From Gilvimarinus sp. DA14 (GTDB lineage: Bacteria; Pseudomonadota; Gammaproteobacteria; Pseudomonadales; Cellvibrionaceae), in assembly GCF_024204685.1 (NCBI RefSeq), contig NZ_CP100350.1, forward strand, positions 1,652,501-1,716,500: a stretch of 64,000 bases of DNA. The letters run 5' to 3'. Shown one piece after another: positions 37,181 through 47,797 of the stretch; within the stretch, counting starts at the first letter, position 1; each line of letters opens with the position of its first letter. A model generated the notes under the pieces. That model saw only the letters and a program-made list of their open reading frames with translations. It made no database searches and was not told where the DNA came from. The position numbers and the translations under genes are program-made.

Positions 37181-38170
37181 CTATGGCAGATAATTCAAGC
37201 TATATCGCACAATTTCTTTGATTTTTAATGCCTCACCGGCCTCATTTTCGGTATAAACCCAATTTAAGTCCGGCCAACCGCGCAACCAGGTAAATTGTCG
37301 CTTGGCTAATTGACGTGTCGCTATGATACCGCGCTCCACAGCTTCATTAAGGTTTGTGCGCCCGGCCAGGTAATCCCATATCTGCCGATACCCCACCGCG
37401 CGAATGGCCGGCAGGTTCTCGTCAAGATCGCCACGCTGATAGAGCGCTTCCACCTCCGCTACCAGGCCCGATTCGACCATAGCGTGAAACCTCTGTTCTA
37501 TACGCCGGTGTAATATTTTTCGATCACGGGGCGCAATTGCGAGCTGAGTCACGTTAAAACGCTCGCTAAAGGCCGGGCCCTCCTCGCGCTTTTGCCGCGC
37601 GCGCAGCTCGGTCATGGTTTCGCCCGAACTCAAATAAACCTCCAGCGCCCGCGACAGGCGCTGAGAATGGTTGGGGTGAATTTCGGCGGCGCACTGAGGG
37701 TCGACTTTCTGCAACTGTGCATGAATATACGGCCAGCCATGCTCGAGGGCATCGCGCTCAATGCGCTCGCGCACCGCCGGGTCGGCCGCAGGCATGGGCG
37801 CCAGGCCGTCCAGCAGAGCTTTAAAGTAAAGCATGGTGCCGCCTACCAGCAGGGGGGTGCGCCCGGCCGCATGAATATCGGCAATTTCTCGCTCGGCATC
37901 GGCGACAAAGTCGGCCGCCGAATAGGGCTCTGCCGGATCGCGAATATCCAGTAGGCGATGCGGCGCTCGCGCAAGCTCGGCGGCCGAGGGCTTGGCGGTG
38001 CCGATATCCATGCCGCGATACACTAAAGTGGAATCTACACTGATCAAATCCACCGGCAACTGCTGATACAGTTCGCAGGCAAGATTGGTTTTGCCCGAGG
38101 CCGTGGGCCCCAGCAAAAAGATAACCCGGGGCTTGGTATCCAGCGCCGCTGAACTCAATTTACTGGCCAC
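37181..38170 (-). CDS. miaA: tRNA dimethylallyltransferase MiaA
   Basis: Adds the isopentenyl group to A37 of UNN-reading tRNAs; the P-loop is GPTASGKTN and the catalytic [17 protein letters not shown] and [16 protein letters not shown] motifs are clear, as is the C-terminal [13 protein letters not shown]. The reading frame is open up to 38266 but that part overlaps mutL by about 100 bases and looks unlike the family. A GTG at 38170 or a TTG at 38158, one base after the mutL stop, are the likely starts; both give an N-terminus similar in length to E. coli MiaA. I used the GTG; neither has a strong ribosome-binding site, so the start is uncertain. Translational coupling to mutL is likely. Confidence 0.92.
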   Translation of the reverse strand: MASKLSSAALDTKPRVIFLLGPTASGKTNLACELYQQLPVDLISVDSTLVYRGMDIGTAKPSAAELARAPHRLLDIRDPAEPYSAADFVADAEREIADIHAAGRTPLLVGGTMLYFKALLDGLAPMPAADPAVRERIERDALEHGWPYIHAQLQKVDPQCAAEIHPNHSQRLSRALEVYLSSGETMTELRARQKREEGPAFSERFNVTQLAIAPRDRKILHRRIEQRFHAMVESGLVAEVEALYQRGDLDENLPAIRAVGYRQIWDYLAGRTNLNEAVERGIIATRQLAKRQFTWLRGWPDLNWVYTENEAGEALKIKEIVRYSLNYLP

Positions 38171-40016
38171 GCATAAAGAGCTTGTCCAACTCATCCAGCG
38201 ACTGCAAAGTCCAGGTTGGGCGGCCGTGATTGCACTGACCACTGCGTTCGGTGGCCTCCATATCACGCAACAGAGCGTTCATTTCGGCGATCGTCAGCTT
38301 GCGATTGGCCCGCACCGAACCGTGGCAAGCCATGGTAGAGAGGATTTCATTGACATGATGCGCCAAGCGCTCACTACTGCCGTGCTCGATAATATCTGAC
38401 AACACATCGCGCACCAGTTGGTCCACCTTGGCGCCGTGCAAAATTGAAGGAATCTGACGAATCAGCAGCGATTCGGGCCCCGCGCGCTGAAGCTCAAAGC
38501 CCAGGGCCGCAAAGGTCTCCGGGTGCTCTTCAGCGCAATAGGCTTCTTTTTCGCTCACCGCCAGAGTCACCGGCACCAAAAGCGGCTGCGCCTGGATGCG
38601 GCCTCCGGCAAAGGCGGTTTTCATGCGCTCGTAAGTAATGCGCTCGTGGGCCGCATGCATATCTACAATAATGAGTCCCTGAGCATTTTCAGCAAGTATA
38701 TAAATACCCTTCAGCTGCGCTATGGCAAACCCCAGCGGTGGAATTTCTCCTTCGGCAGAAGACAACTCATCCATCACCGGATGCGCTGATGCCGTGGCCG
38801 AAGGGTAGCTAGGTGTCGGGGCCTCGGCAATAGCGGTATCAGCCTGCTCACCACCGGCCGCCTGCATTGCGGCGGGAAAATAGTTTTGCCGCCAGTCCCC
38901 CACGGGACGCGCCGAACCCGCCAGCGGCATGGGGGCTTGCTGCGACATCTGCCCCGGGTCATCGGCGCGCGGGCGCTGATACTGCTGCGCCTGATGATCC
39001 AAGCGCTCGCCGGGCGATACCTCTGCCAGGGCGTGATGCAGAGAGCTGAAAATAAAATTGTGCACCGTGCGGCCATCACGAAAGCGCACTTCGTGCTTGG
39101 TGGGGTGCACATTGACATCCACAGTGGCTGGGTCCACCTCCAGGTACAAGACAAATGCCGGATGGCGACCGTGGTAGAGCACATCTTGATAAGCCTGACG
39201 CACCGCATGGCTCACCAGCTTGTCGCGAATTGAGCGGCCATTGACGTAAAAGTGCTGCAAATCCGCCTGCGAGCGGGAGAAGGTTGGCAGTGCCACCCAC
39301 CCCCACAAACGCAACCCAGCGCGTTCGATATCCAGATGCACCGCATTATCCATAAATGCCGGGCCGCACACCTGGGCCACGCGGCGTTCACGCTCGGGCT
39401 GGCTGGCACCGCCGCGCCAGTTGTGAATTGCGCGGCCGTTATGGCGCAAAGTAAAAGAGACATCATAGCGCGACAGCGCTAAACGCTTTACCACATCCTC
39501 AAGATGATTGAATTCGGTTTTTTCGGTGCGCAAAAATTTACGTCGCGCCGGGGTATTAAAAAATAAATCCCGCACCTCTACCGTGGCACCCTGCGGGTGC
39601 GGGGCGGGCGCCAGTTCGGTTTCCATGTCGCGGCCCGCAGCGGTCACCTGCCAACCGGCCCCCGATTCATCGGTGGCACTGGTGAGCGCTAAACGCGCCA
39701 CCGAACTGATACTGGCCAGCGCCTCGCCGCGAAACCCCAGGGTAGCGACCGCCTCCAGGTCTTCCAAGTCGGTAATCTTACTGGTGGCGTGACGCGATAA
39801 CGCCAAGGCAAGATCTTCGCGATCAATACCCGAGCCATTATCGCGCACCCGCATCAGCTTCACACCGCCGTCTTCGACCTCGACATCCAGGCGCGTGGCT
39901 CCGGCGTCCAGACTGTTTTCCAACAACTCTTTGATCACCGACGAGGGGCGCTCGACCACCTCACCGGCAGCAATCTGGTTGGCAAGGCGAGGGCTTAACA
40001 GCTTGATTTTTGACAT
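38160..40016 (-). CDS. mutL: DNA mismatch repair protein MutL, endonuclease-type
   Basis: Mismatch-repair matchmaker. The GHKL ATPase motifs are [16 protein letters not shown] and [12 protein letters not shown], with [11 protein letters not shown] further on. A linker rich in Ala, Gln and Pro (about 335-415) leads to the C-terminal dimerisation domain. That domain has [12 protein letters not shown] (around residue 452), the DQHA(X)2E(X)4E-type metal motif, plus [12 protein letters not shown] and QCNHGRPTW. These are the marks of a nicking MutL, as in Pseudomonas aeruginosa and unlike E. coli, and imply that the cell does not rely on MutH. The length of 618 is normal. It sits in the conserved amiB-mutL-miaA order. 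Confidence 0.96.
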   Translation of the reverse strand: MSKIKLLSPRLANQIAAGEVVERPSSVIKELLENSLDAGATRLDVEVEDGGVKLMRVRDNGSGIDREDLALALSRHATSKITDLEDLEAVATLGFRGEALASISSVARLALTSATDESGAGWQVTAAGRDMETELAPAPHPQGATVEVRDLFFNTPARRKFLRTEKTEFNHLEDVVKRLALSRYDVSFTLRHNGRAIHNWRGGASQPERERRVAQVCGPAFMDNAVHLDIERAGLRLWGWVALPTFSRSQADLQHFYVNGRSIRDKLVSHAVRQAYQDVLYHGRHPAFVLYLEVDPATVDVNVHPTKHEVRFRDGRTVHNFIFSSLHHALAEVSPGERLDHQAQQYQRPRADDPGQMSQQAPMPLAGSARPVGDWRQNYFPAAMQAAGGEQADTAIAEAPTPSYPSATASAHPVMDELSSAEGEIPPLGFAIAQLKGIYILAENAQGLIIVDMHAAHERITYERMKTAFAGGRIQAQPLLVPVTLAVSEKEAYCAEEHPETFAALGFELQRAGPESLLIRQIPSILHGAKVDQLVRDVLSDIIEHGSSERLAHHVNEILSTMACHGSVRANRKLTIAEMNALLRDMEATERSGQCNHGRPTWTLQSLDELDKLFMRGQ

Positions 40017-40026
40017 GAAAACTTCT

Positions 40027-41379
40027 TTAGGAGGTTGGTATTCGCAGCACCTGACCGACTTGAATCACGTGATTATCCAAACCATTGTGCTGCTGCAAGC
40101 GACTGACGCTGATGTTAAAACGCTTGGCGATCTCGCTCAAGGTATCACCACTGCCGATGGTGTATTCCGTCTCACCGCCGCCATTTTGCTTTTGCCAGGC
40201 GATATAACTGCCCGCGGGCGGGTACTGATAAAAATACTGTTTGACCCCGGCCACCAACTGATTGGCGAGCTTATTGCGATAGTTACGACTGCCGAGGTTT
40301 TTCGCCTCGGTGGGGTTAGAGATAAACCCGGTCTCCACCAAAATGGACGGTACATCCGGCGATTTTAAAACCGCAAAACCCGCCTGTTCTACCTGATGCT
40401 TGTGAAGGTGTGCCATCTGCCCCATGGATTTGAGCACATAGTCGCCTACCTGCAAGCTGGCGCCTAAGGTGGCTGTCATGGACAAGTCCACTAACACGCC
40501 GGCGAGCACTTCGTCTTTATCTTCCAGGCTGACACTGCCCACTCCGCCGATTAAATCAGACTCATTTTCCCGCTGCGCGAGAAAGCGGGCCATCTCACTG
40601 GTAGCGCCGGAGCGTGACAGTGCAAATACCGAAGCGCCGCGTGCGGAGGGTTTAGTAAACGCATCGGCGTGAATGGACATAAACAAATCCGCCTGCATTC
40701 GCCGCGCGATGTTGCGCCGCTCGCGCAGAGGCACATAGTAGTCGCCGGTGCGCACCAGTTTGGCGGTATAGCCGGGCTCGGCATTGAGTTTATCCACCAG
40801 CGCTTTAGAAATTGCCATAACCACGTCTTTTTCGCGCAACCCGTTGGGGCCCAACGCACCCGGATCCTCACCACCGTGACCGGCGTCTATTGCGATAATA
40901 ATATCCCGCTTACTAGTCTCCACTTCGGGTACGCTAACCGGTGGCGGCCCCTTCTTGCTGGGCACCAGGTCTTTTAAATCCACCACCAGGCGGTCACCGG
41001 CGCCGGCCTGACGCTCGAGAAAAAAGCTATTGGGCTTTACCTTGACGGACAAATCCAATACCACGCGCAAATCAGAACCATTGCGTGGGGCATGGCGAAT
41101 CGATTTGATCGGTGTCTCGTTTAAATTAAGTGATGCAAAGTCGGCCTTGAAGCGGGTATTGCTGACATCAATAACAACCCGATCCGGGCCATCGAGCGTG
41201 AACAGGTCGTGTGAAACCGGAGCGGATAAATCGAACACCAGGCGGGTGTGATCTGGGGCGCGCCACAGCCTAACCCCTTCGACTTCGGTGGCAGCGCGAG
41301 CCAGGCCAGCCAGCATTAACACGCCGAACAACATAAAGGTAATGCAGGCTTTTACTCTGACTGGGGCCATACAAGTCAT
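40027..41379 (-). CDS. amiB: N-acetylmuramoyl-L-alanine amidase AmiB-like with LysM domain
   Basis: Periplasmic amidase that splits septal peptidoglycan during cell separation, activated by an EnvC/NlpD-type factor. It has a signal peptide ([21 protein letters not shown]), an AMIN domain ([20 protein letters not shown], about residues 32-130), the amidase_3 zinc domain starting [23 protein letters not shown] split over 160-190, with SIHADA and the catalytic VETGFISN, and a C-terminal LysM ([19 protein letters not shown]). The first ATG at 41379 is used; an ATG three codons later is possible. At 450 residues it matches Pseudomonas AmiB. It is part of the tsaE-amiB-mutL order. Confidence 0.95.
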   Translation of the reverse strand: MTCMAPVRVKACITFMLFGVLMLAGLARAATEVEGVRLWRAPDHTRLVFDLSAPVSHDLFTLDGPDRVVIDVSNTRFKADFASLNLNETPIKSIRHAPRNGSDLRVVLDLSVKVKPNSFFLERQAGAGDRLVVDLKDLVPSKKGPPPVSVPEVETSKRDIIIAIDAGHGGEDPGALGPNGLREKDVVMAISKALVDKLNAEPGYTAKLVRTGDYYVPLRERRNIARRMQADLFMSIHADAFTKPSARGASVFALSRSGATSEMARFLAQRENESDLIGGVGSVSLEDKDEVLAGVLVDLSMTATLGASLQVGDYVLKSMGQMAHLHKHQVEQAGFAVLKSPDVPSILVETGFISNPTEAKNLGSRNYRNKLANQLVAGVKQYFYQYPPAGSYIAWQKQNGGGETEYTIGSGDTLSEIAKRFNISVSRLQQHNGLDNHVIQVGQVLRIPTS

Positions 41380-41434
41380 GGGCTCTTCGTAAGGGTGTTA
41401 TTATCCGGCGCAGGACGACTGGCTTAAGCCCTCG

Positions 41435-41911
41435 CTATGGATGCTCGGGCAAGCGCGCAATCAGCGCCGCGCCTCGATCAGAACTGGCCTCTAGCTTAAC
41501 AATTCGCCCGCCATCTTGCACCTTAAGGGTGGCAATCACATCGGGCGCGGGCAACACACCTTCACCTCGGCTGGGCCACTCAATCAAGCTAATGCTGTCT
41601 GTAGCGAAGTAATCGCGAATCCCCATGTATTCCAACTCTTCCGGCTCACCCAAGCGATACAGATCAAAATGGTAGAGATCGCGCTCGGGCAGCTGATACA
41701 CCTCTACTAGCGTATAAGTGGGGCTCTTAACCGCGCCTGAATGTCCAAAATGCCGCAACACACCGCGAGTTAAAGTGGTTTTACCGGCTCCCAGGTCGCC
41801 CTGCAAATGCACCGTAATCAGCCCTTTCACTTGCGCCATGGCGCCACCAATAAGCTCACCCGCCGCAACGGTGGCGGCTTCATCGGGAAGAAACTCTGAC
41901 CACTCAGTCAC
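41435..41911 (-). CDS. tsaE: tRNA threonylcarbamoyladenosine biosynthesis ATPase TsaE
   Basis: Required with TsaB and TsaD for t6A37 modification of tRNAs reading ANN codons. The Walker A loop is GDLGAGKTTLTRGVL; the segment YTLVEVYQLPERDLYHFDLY and the motif LIEWPSRGEG are typical of the YjeE family. It is 158 residues long and normal. Its first codons overlap the end of nnr by eight bases, so the two are probably co-translated. Confidence 0.95.
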   Translation of the reverse strand: MTEWSEFLPDEAATVAAGELIGGAMAQVKGLITVHLQGDLGAGKTTLTRGVLRHFGHSGAVKSPTYTLVEVYQLPERDLYHFDLYRLGEPEELEYMGIRDYFATDSISLIEWPSRGEGVLPAPDVIATLKVQDGGRIVKLEASSDRGAALIARLPEHP

Positions 41912-43385
41912 CCAGCAAGGCCCCCAGATAATCGAACAAATCGGTCGCGAGAAGACTGATTTGACCGCGATCTTCCGCGGCCAAATCGGCGCAGTGCGCG
42001 TGCAAACTCACGCCCAGGGCCGCGGCATCGGCAACCTCCATACCCTGCGCTAGCAGCGCCCCGAGAATACCGCTGAGCACATCGCCCATACCGCCACTGG
42101 CCATCCCAGGGTTACCGGCGGTGATAAGCTGCACCGGAGCGTCAGCCGCCGCAATCAACGAGCCAGCACCTTTGAGAACCACCGCACCACCGTAGTTTTG
42201 TTGCAGCGCCTCAACTGCGGCGAAACGATCCGATTGAACCGCGGCGGTATCTGATTGCAATAAGCGCGAGGCCTCACCTGGATGAGGCGTTAAAATCCAG
42301 TTTGTGCGAGTTTTTCCAGCGGGCCAGAGGTTACCCCCAGCAATCAAATTTAAGGCATCGGCATCCAGCACCAAAGGTAAATCCGTCGCCAACGCCTGTT
42401 GCAGCATTTGCTCGGACCAGGGCGAATCCCCCAAACCGGGCCCAACCACTAAAACGCTGGGGCGATCCAGCCAGGGCTCTAACTCCTGCCCCGAAATAAC
42501 ACCGCAGGTCATCACCTCGGGGCGGCGTGCCAGAGCCGCAGAGACATGCTCAGGCCGGGTTGCCAGGCTCACCAGCCCAGCACCCGAGCGCGCCGCCGCC
42601 TCGGCCGCCATTAAAGCTGCACCGCCACGACCAGTATCACCCCCAATCACCATCACATGGCCGAAACTTCCCTTGTGGGCATCGGCCTCGCGCTCACCCA
42701 ACAGGGCCCGCAGCTCAGAGTACTCGGGCACCAACACCTGAGATTCAGCCTGCTGGTAGATCGCCTCCGGCGCGCCCAAACTTTCAAACAAAAGCTCGCC
42801 AATCAGGGCCGGACCGCGGCCGGTAAGCAGGCCGCGCTTCAGACCGATAAAGCTCACCGTCAACTGCGCCTTAACCGCCACGCCGCATTCGGCGCCGGTA
42901 TCAGCGCTGAGGCCGGAGGGGATATCCAGAGCCACAACAGGCAGGTTACTGGCATTAATCTGCTCTATCACCTGGCGGTACTCGGGTCGCACCTCACCGC
43001 TGATGCCTGTACCCAGCAGCGCATCGACAATCACACCGGTGCTGGGCGCTGGGCCGGGCGGCATCATAATTACGCCCTCCTGCCGAGCATACTCGTAGGC
43101 GGCGCGGGCTGCATCGCTAAGCTTTTCTACGTCCCCCACCAACACTACATTCACTGGTATGCGCTGCGCCGCGGCTAAGGCTGCCACCACAAAACCGTCA
43201 CCACCGTTGTTACCGCTGCCGCAGTAAATAGTCAGCTCCTCGGGCTCGGGCCAGCGCGCCAGAATTGCCTCAAAGGCGGCGCGACCGGCGCGCTTCATCA
43301 GCTGCGTAGCGGGCACCCCGGTGGCGATAAAAGCATTGTCGAGGGCACGCACCTGCGCGGCGGTGTACAAACGGGTGGCAGTCAT
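41904..43385 (-). CDS. nnr: Bifunctional NAD(P)H-hydrate repair enzyme Nnr
   Basis: N-terminal epimerase (YjeF_N) and C-terminal ADP-dependent dehydratase that repair damaged NAD(P)H hydrates. The epimerase half has GNNGGDGFVVA, DALLGTGISG and ALDIPSGLSADTG; the dehydratase half has VIGGDTGRGGAALMAAEAAA, VLDADALNLI, LTPHPGEASRL and GNPGMASGGMGDVLSGI. Length 493, complete. First of the nnr-tsaE-amiB-mutL series and divergent from queG. Confidence 0.96.
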   Translation of the reverse strand: MTATRLYTAAQVRALDNAFIATGVPATQLMKRAGRAAFEAILARWPEPEELTIYCGSGNNGGDGFVVAALAAAQRIPVNVVLVGDVEKLSDAARAAYEYARQEGVIMMPPGPAPSTGVIVDALLGTGISGEVRPEYRQVIEQINASNLPVVALDIPSGLSADTGAECGVAVKAQLTVSFIGLKRGLLTGRGPALIGELLFESLGAPEAIYQQAESQVLVPEYSELRALLGEREADAHKGSFGHVMVIGGDTGRGGAALMAAEAAARSGAGLVSLATRPEHVSAALARRPEVMTCGVISGQELEPWLDRPSVLVVGPGLGDSPWSEQMLQQALATDLPLVLDADALNLIAGGNLWPAGKTRTNWILTPHPGEASRLLQSDTAAVQSDRFAAVEALQQNYGGAVVLKGAGSLIAAADAPVQLITAGNPGMASGGMGDVLSGILGALLAQGMEVADAAALGVSLHAHCADLAAEDRGQISLLATDLFDYLGALLGD

Positions 43386-43465
43386 AAAGTTTTCCGCTGT
43401 CTCTTCGGGTTAGAATGGCCGGTATTATAAGGATTTTCTCCCATCACACCCAACCGGAGTTACGC

Positions 43466-44593
43466 TTGAGCAGCTTTGATTTTCATCAACTGGCCCGCGA
43501 TATTAAACGCTGGGGCCGAGAGCTGGGTTTTCAGCAGGTGGGAATAACCGACGTAGAGCTATCTGAACAAGAACAAAAGCTTAAGCAATGGCTGGCAAAA
43601 GGCTATCACGGAGAGATGCTGTGGCTAGGCGAACACGGCAACAAGCGCTCGCGCCCCACAGAACTAGTGCCCGGCACCGCGCGAGTGATTTCGGTGCGAA
43701 TGGATTATTTGCCCGGCGACACAGCGCAAATTAAAGTGCTCAAAGACGCCGACAAAGCTTATGTGTCACGCTACGCCCTGGGGCGCGATTACCACAAACT
43801 TATCCGCAAACGCCTGGCGGCACTTGCCAAACAGATCGAGGCAGTCCTGCCAGAGGAGTTCAAACCCAAAGGCGAGCGACAAATGCGCCCCTTTGTGGAC
43901 AGCGCCCCGGTAATGGAGCGCCCGCTGGCGGACAAGGCAGGCCTGGGCTGGACTGGCAAGCATACGTTGATTCTTAACGACAGCGCTGGCAGCTGGTTTT
44001 TTTTGGGCGAGCTGTTCACCTACTTACCTCTGCCGATCGATAAAAGCGAGCAACCCAACCGCTGCGGTGAATGTACGGCCTGTTTAAAGGTGTGCCCCAC
44101 TGACGCATTCCCAGAACCCTACACCCTGGATGCGCGGCGCTGCATCTCCTACCTGACCATTGAACTCAAAGGCGCCATCCCCGAGGAGTTTCGCGAGCCC
44201 ATAGGCAATCGGGTGTTCGGCTGCGACGACTGCCAGGCGATCTGTCCCTGGAATAAATACGCCAAACCCACCTGCGAGACAGATTTTTTACCTCGCCACG
44301 GGCTGGACAACAGCGACTTGCTAACCCTTTTTAAGTGGAGCGAGGCGGAATTTCTCAAGAACACCGAGGGCTCGGCCATCCGGCGGGTTGGTTATGAGCG
44401 CTGGCTGCGCAACCTGGCAATAGGCCTAGGCAATGCCCCCAGCCGACCGGATATTATCGATGCCCTGCAACAGCGCCTGGGCCAACACGGCGAGCTGGTG
44501 GACGAACATATTGAGTGGGCCCTGGCGCAGCAGGCGCACCCCAACAGACGCCGCAAGCGCAAGATTAAGCACCGCGAAGCTAACACTCGTTAG
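43466..44593 (+). CDS. queG: Epoxyqueuosine reductase QueG
   Basis: Cobalamin-dependent reductase that makes queuosine in tRNA from epoxyqueuosine. Two 4Fe-4S motifs are clear: CGECTACLKVCPTDAF and CDDCQAICPWNKYAKP. Before them YLPLPIDKSEQPNRCGECTA and PFVDSAPVMERPLADKAGLG are typical of the family. The frame is open from an ATG at 43415, but GGAG at 43456-43459 lies six bases before a TTG at 43466, which gives LSSFDFHQLARDIKRWGRELGF, matching QueG N-termini; so TTG is my start (375 residues). Divergent from nnr, as in E. coli. Confidence 0.93.
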   Translation: MSSFDFHQLARDIKRWGRELGFQQVGITDVELSEQEQKLKQWLAKGYHGEMLWLGEHGNKRSRPTELVPGTARVISVRMDYLPGDTAQIKVLKDADKAYVSRYALGRDYHKLIRKRLAALAKQIEAVLPEEFKPKGERQMRPFVDSAPVMERPLADKAGLGWTGKHTLILNDSAGSWFFLGELFTYLPLPIDKSEQPNRCGECTACLKVCPTDAFPEPYTLDARRCISYLTIELKGAIPEEFREPIGNRVFGCDDCQAICPWNKYAKPTCETDFLPRHGLDNSDLLTLFKWSEAEFLKNTEGSAIRRVGYERWLRNLAIGLGNAPSRPDIIDALQQRLGQHGELVDEHIEWALAQQAHPNRRRKRKIKHREANTR

Positions 44594-44782
44594 CAGCGCT
44601 ATCGGCCCAATTGAGAATAAAAATCACCTTATCGCGCGCAAAAAAGGCCAGTTTCGGGTACAATGCCCGCCCGCTGAAGCCGGACACCGCCAATGCCCAG
44701 AAAGAATGAAGCGGTGATTATCGGTTACACGAGCTCCAAAAACAGCTTCCTCTCAAATCACTGACAAAAAGTACGGTTTGCT

Positions 44783-46237
44783 ATGAAAACACTGTCTGAT
44801 ATCGGTTTGGTCGGTCTCGCCGTTATGGGTGAGAACCTTATCCTCAACATGGAAAGCAAAGGCTTCACAGTAACGGCGTATAACCGCTCTGTGGAAAAGG
44901 TCACCAACTTTATTGAGGGCCGCGCGAAAGGTAAAAACATTCGCGGCGCCGAGTCGATTGAAGAGCTGGTGAACTCGCTGGAAAAACCTCGCAAAATTAT
45001 GCTGATGGTTAAAGCCGGTGCCCCGGTTGATGCTTTTATCGAGCAGCTGATTCCGCACCTGGACAAAGGCGACATCATCATCGACGGTGGTAACACCCAC
45101 TTCCCCGACACCAACCGCCGCGTAGAGTACCTGCGCGAGAAAGGCATTCACTTTATCGGTGCCGGTGTATCCGGTGGTGAAGAAGGCGCCCTGATCGGCC
45201 CATCTATTATGCCCGGCGGCGCCCCCGAAGCCTGGGAATACGTTAAGCCTATTTTCCAAGGCATTGCGGCAAAAGTTGAAGACGGCTCGCCCTGCTGTGA
45301 CTGGGTAGGCGAAAACGGCGCCGGCCACTTTGTAAAAATGGTGCACAACGGCATCGAGTACGGCGACATGCAGCTTTTGTGTGAAGCCTACCAGATCATG
45401 AAAGAACTGCTGGGCATGAGCGCCGACGAAATCCACAAGGTCTTCGCCGACTGGAACAACACCGAGCTGGACTCCTACCTGGTAGAAATCAGCCGCGACA
45501 TCATGGCGTTTAAAGACGAAGACGGCGAGCCGCTGGTTGAGAAAATCCTGGATACCGCCGGACAAAAAGGTACCGGCAAGTGGACCGGCGTAGTCGCCCT
45601 GGACTTTGGCGTACCCCTGACGCTGATCGCTGAATCGGTATTTGCGCGCTGCATCTCGGCGCTGAAAGACGAGCGTGTAGAGGCCTCCAAAGTGCTGAGC
45701 GGCCCGGCGAAAAGCTTCACCGGCGACAAAGAAGCCTTTATTGAAGATCTGCGTCAAGCGGTACTGGCCGCCAAAATCGTTTCTTACGCCCAGGGCTATA
45801 CCCTAATGCGCGAAGCGGCAAAAGAGTTTGGCTGGAACCTGAACTACGGCGGCATCGCCCTGATGTGGCGCGGCGGCTGCATTATCCGCTCAGCCTTCTT
45901 GGGTGACATTAAAGCGGCCTTCGATAAAAACCCAGACCTGAACAACCTGCTGCTGGACGACTACTTCAAAGAAGTTGTGGTTAATTCACAGCAAGGCTGG
46001 CGCAATGTTGCAGCCACTGCCATCACCAACGGTGTACCAGTGCCCTGCTTAACCGCCGCCCTTAACTACTTTGACGGCTACCGCACCGAGCGTTTGCCCG
46101 CCAACCTGCTGCAGGCGCAGCGCGACTACTTCGGCGCCCACACTTACGAGCGCTTAGACAAACCACGCGGTGAGTTCTTCCACACCAACTGGACCGGTCG
46201 GGGTGGGGATACGGCGTCTACGACCTACGATGTCTGA
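44783..46237 (+). CDS. gnd: 6-phosphogluconate dehydrogenase (decarboxylating)
   Basis: Oxidises 6-phosphogluconate to ribulose 5-phosphate, CO2 and NADPH in the pentose-phosphate pathway. The NADP motif GLAVMGENLILNMESKGF, the substrate motifs FIGAGVSGGEEGALIGPSIM and GAGHFVKMVHNGIEYGDMQL, and the late LTAALNYFDGYRTERLP are present. Length 484, long form. The ATG has a weak ribosome-binding site; the 189-bp leader upstream (44594-44782) has a TACAAT box at 44659-44664 but no obvious -35. A strong terminator follows. Confidence 0.96.
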   Translation: MKTLSDIGLVGLAVMGENLILNMESKGFTVTAYNRSVEKVTNFIEGRAKGKNIRGAESIEELVNSLEKPRKIMLMVKAGAPVDAFIEQLIPHLDKGDIIIDGGNTHFPDTNRRVEYLREKGIHFIGAGVSGGEEGALIGPSIMPGGAPEAWEYVKPIFQGIAAKVEDGSPCCDWVGENGAGHFVKMVHNGIEYGDMQLLCEAYQIMKELLGMSADEIHKVFADWNNTELDSYLVEISRDIMAFKDEDGEPLVEKILDTAGQKGTGKWTGVVALDFGVPLTLIAESVFARCISALKDERVEASKVLSGPAKSFTGDKEAFIEDLRQAVLAAKIVSYAQGYTLMREAAKEFGWNLNYGGIALMWRGGCIIRSAFLGDIKAAFDKNPDLNNLLLDDYFKEVVVNSQQGWRNVAATAITNGVPVPCLTAALNYFDGYRTERLPANLLQAQRDYFGAHTYERLDKPRGEFFHTNWTGRGGDTASTTYDV

Positions 46238-46267
46238 GGACTGATGCTGAACGCTGAACAGCGAACA

Positions 46268-46303
46268 TAAAAAACGGGGAGCAGCTTGCTCCCCGTTTTT
46301 TAT
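46268..46303 (+). terminator. Rho-independent terminator after gnd
   Basis: Arms AAAAACGGGGAGC and GCTCCCCGTTTTT around the loop AGCTT, followed by T's. Confidence 0.93.
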
Positions 46304-46408
46304 TGCCTTAAAGAAACATTTGGGGCATTTTATTCTGGCTTGAACTTAAGCGTTGTGCTTCACCAACAATAAGCTTACAGCTCAATAACACAATCAAGGA
46401 AAGATCAT

Positions 46409-47296
46409 TTGAAAACACGACTGCTATCGCTGCCCTTACTTCTTCTTGGACTCTTTACGGGACATTTGGCCAGCGTCGCCCAAGCCAAGGGCTTTATTAT
46501 CCCAGACTCGTCGACGCACACAATTACCTCGGACACCCTGGGAAGAACCTACGACATTTACGTTAAAGTGCCGAAGGAGTATCACTCCGTCTACGCAGCC
46601 CAAAAGCGCTATCCCGTTATCTACTTAAACGATGGTCCCTATACGTTTCAAGTCGCATCGGGGGTGACGCACCTACCGATGAATATTGGCAAGCTGGAAA
46701 AAGCCATTGTGGTCGGCCTGTCTTTTGCGGAGGGAGAAAACGGCATGGATAGCCGAGTGCGCGACTTAACGCCGACGGAGGATAAAGGCTGGACTCGCTA
46801 CCAGACAGGGGGTGCACCCGAGTATTTAACGTTTCTGGAAAAAGAAGTAATCCCCTATGTGGAAAAACATTATCGAGCCGATAGCAGCAACCGAACCTTA
46901 GCGGGGCAATCATTGGGCGGATCTTTTGGCGCCTGGGTTCTGTTAACGCGCCCCGATTTATTTAATAACTACATCCTGACCAGTGGTTCTTACTGGTATC
47001 ACGACCGCGTTATATTTGCCATGGAAGAGCGCTATGCCGAGCAGCACAACGACCTAAAAGCGCGTGTTTATTTTGCAGTCGGCGAACATGAAGATTTGGA
47101 ACACCGCAACACGCGCAACGATATGGTCGGCGACCAGCAAGCGCTGGTGGCCAAGCTTCGCTCTCGCGGCTACCCAAGCCTTGTGATCAAGGATGACATT
47201 ATTAGCGAGGGGCTGCACGAAACCACCTTCCCGATTGGCTTTACTCGGGGTGTACGTTGGCTTTTCGATAAACCACAGGAGTCGCACAAGCCTTAA
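46409..47296 (+). CDS. Secreted alpha/beta-hydrolase, Fes/IroE-like esterase family
   Basis: Predicted periplasmic or exported esterase of 295 residues. Starts with TTG (a AAGGAAAG ribosome-binding site is 5-12 bases ahead), followed by a signal peptide (LLSLPLLLLGLFTGHLASVAQA). The esterase-D/enterochelin-esterase fold is shown by GQSLGGSFGAW (Ser nucleophile elbow), PVIYLNDGPYTF, and the C-terminal EGLHETTFPIGFTRGVRWLF with the catalytic His. Members cleave ester bonds in siderophores or in acylated sugars; COG2819. The substrate is not known. No adjacent partner; the upstream gnd is separated by its terminator. Confidence 0.82.
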   Translation: MKTRLLSLPLLLLGLFTGHLASVAQAKGFIIPDSSTHTITSDTLGRTYDIYVKVPKEYHSVYAAQKRYPVIYLNDGPYTFQVASGVTHLPMNIGKLEKAIVVGLSFAEGENGMDSRVRDLTPTEDKGWTRYQTGGAPEYLTFLEKEVIPYVEKHYRADSSNRTLAGQSLGGSFGAWVLLTRPDLFNNYILTSGSYWYHDRVIFAMEERYAEQHNDLKARVYFAVGEHEDLEHRNTRNDMVGDQQALVAKLRSRGYPSLVIKDDIISEGLHETTFPIGFTRGVRWLFDKPQESHKP

Positions 47297-47320
47297 CCCG
47301 CCGATACAGTAAAGTCCAGA

Positions 47321-47656
47321 CTAGGCTTTCTTCACAAACTCACTTTTAAGCATCATATCGCCGCCTTTGGCGAGCTTGCAGTCGATGTTGTGGTCGCCAT
47401 CGACAATGCGCTTAATGGTAATTTTGGTTCCGACTTTTAGCACGTCCGACGTACCTTTCACTTTCAGGTCTTTTGCCAGAGTGGCATTGTCGCCCTCTAA
47501 TAATTTATTGCCGTTAGCGTCGCGCACAAAGTTTTCTTCTTCAGATTCACTTTCGGCATTGGCGGACCACTCGTGGCCGCATTCGGGGCAAACCAATAGG
47601 GCTTGATCTTGGTAGACAAATTCGGAGTTGCACTGAGGACAGGGCGGGAAAGACAT
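47321..47656 (-). CDS. yjdM: YjdM/PhnA family zinc-ribbon protein
   Basis: A small protein (111 residues from the ATG at 47656) with a four-cysteine zinc ribbon, CPQCNSEFVYQDQALLVCPE followed by CGHEW, and a C-terminal SH3-like domain (FVRDANGNKLLEGDNATLAK, then VKGTSDVLKVGTKITIKRI). This is the YjdM/PhnA family, once linked to phosphonate use but with no proven enzymatic role. The frame is open up to 47713 but the 19 extra residues do not look conserved. It converges on the esterase gene, 24 bp apart. Confidence 0.93.
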   Translation of the reverse strand: MSFPPCPQCNSEFVYQDQALLVCPECGHEWSANAESESEEENFVRDANGNKLLEGDNATLAKDLKVKGTSDVLKVGTKITIKRIVDGDHNIDCKLAKGGDMMLKSEFVKKA

Positions 47657-47797
47657 AGCATTATCTCGGCGTAAATTCGGCGCCATTATCCGCGGTGAAC
47701 CTGATGTTGGCAAACGCCTCTGCGGAATACCAGCCGGAGATCAGGCCACATTTAACGCCGCAACGGCAACACAGGCAGTTTTTCCATAGCCGATCAA

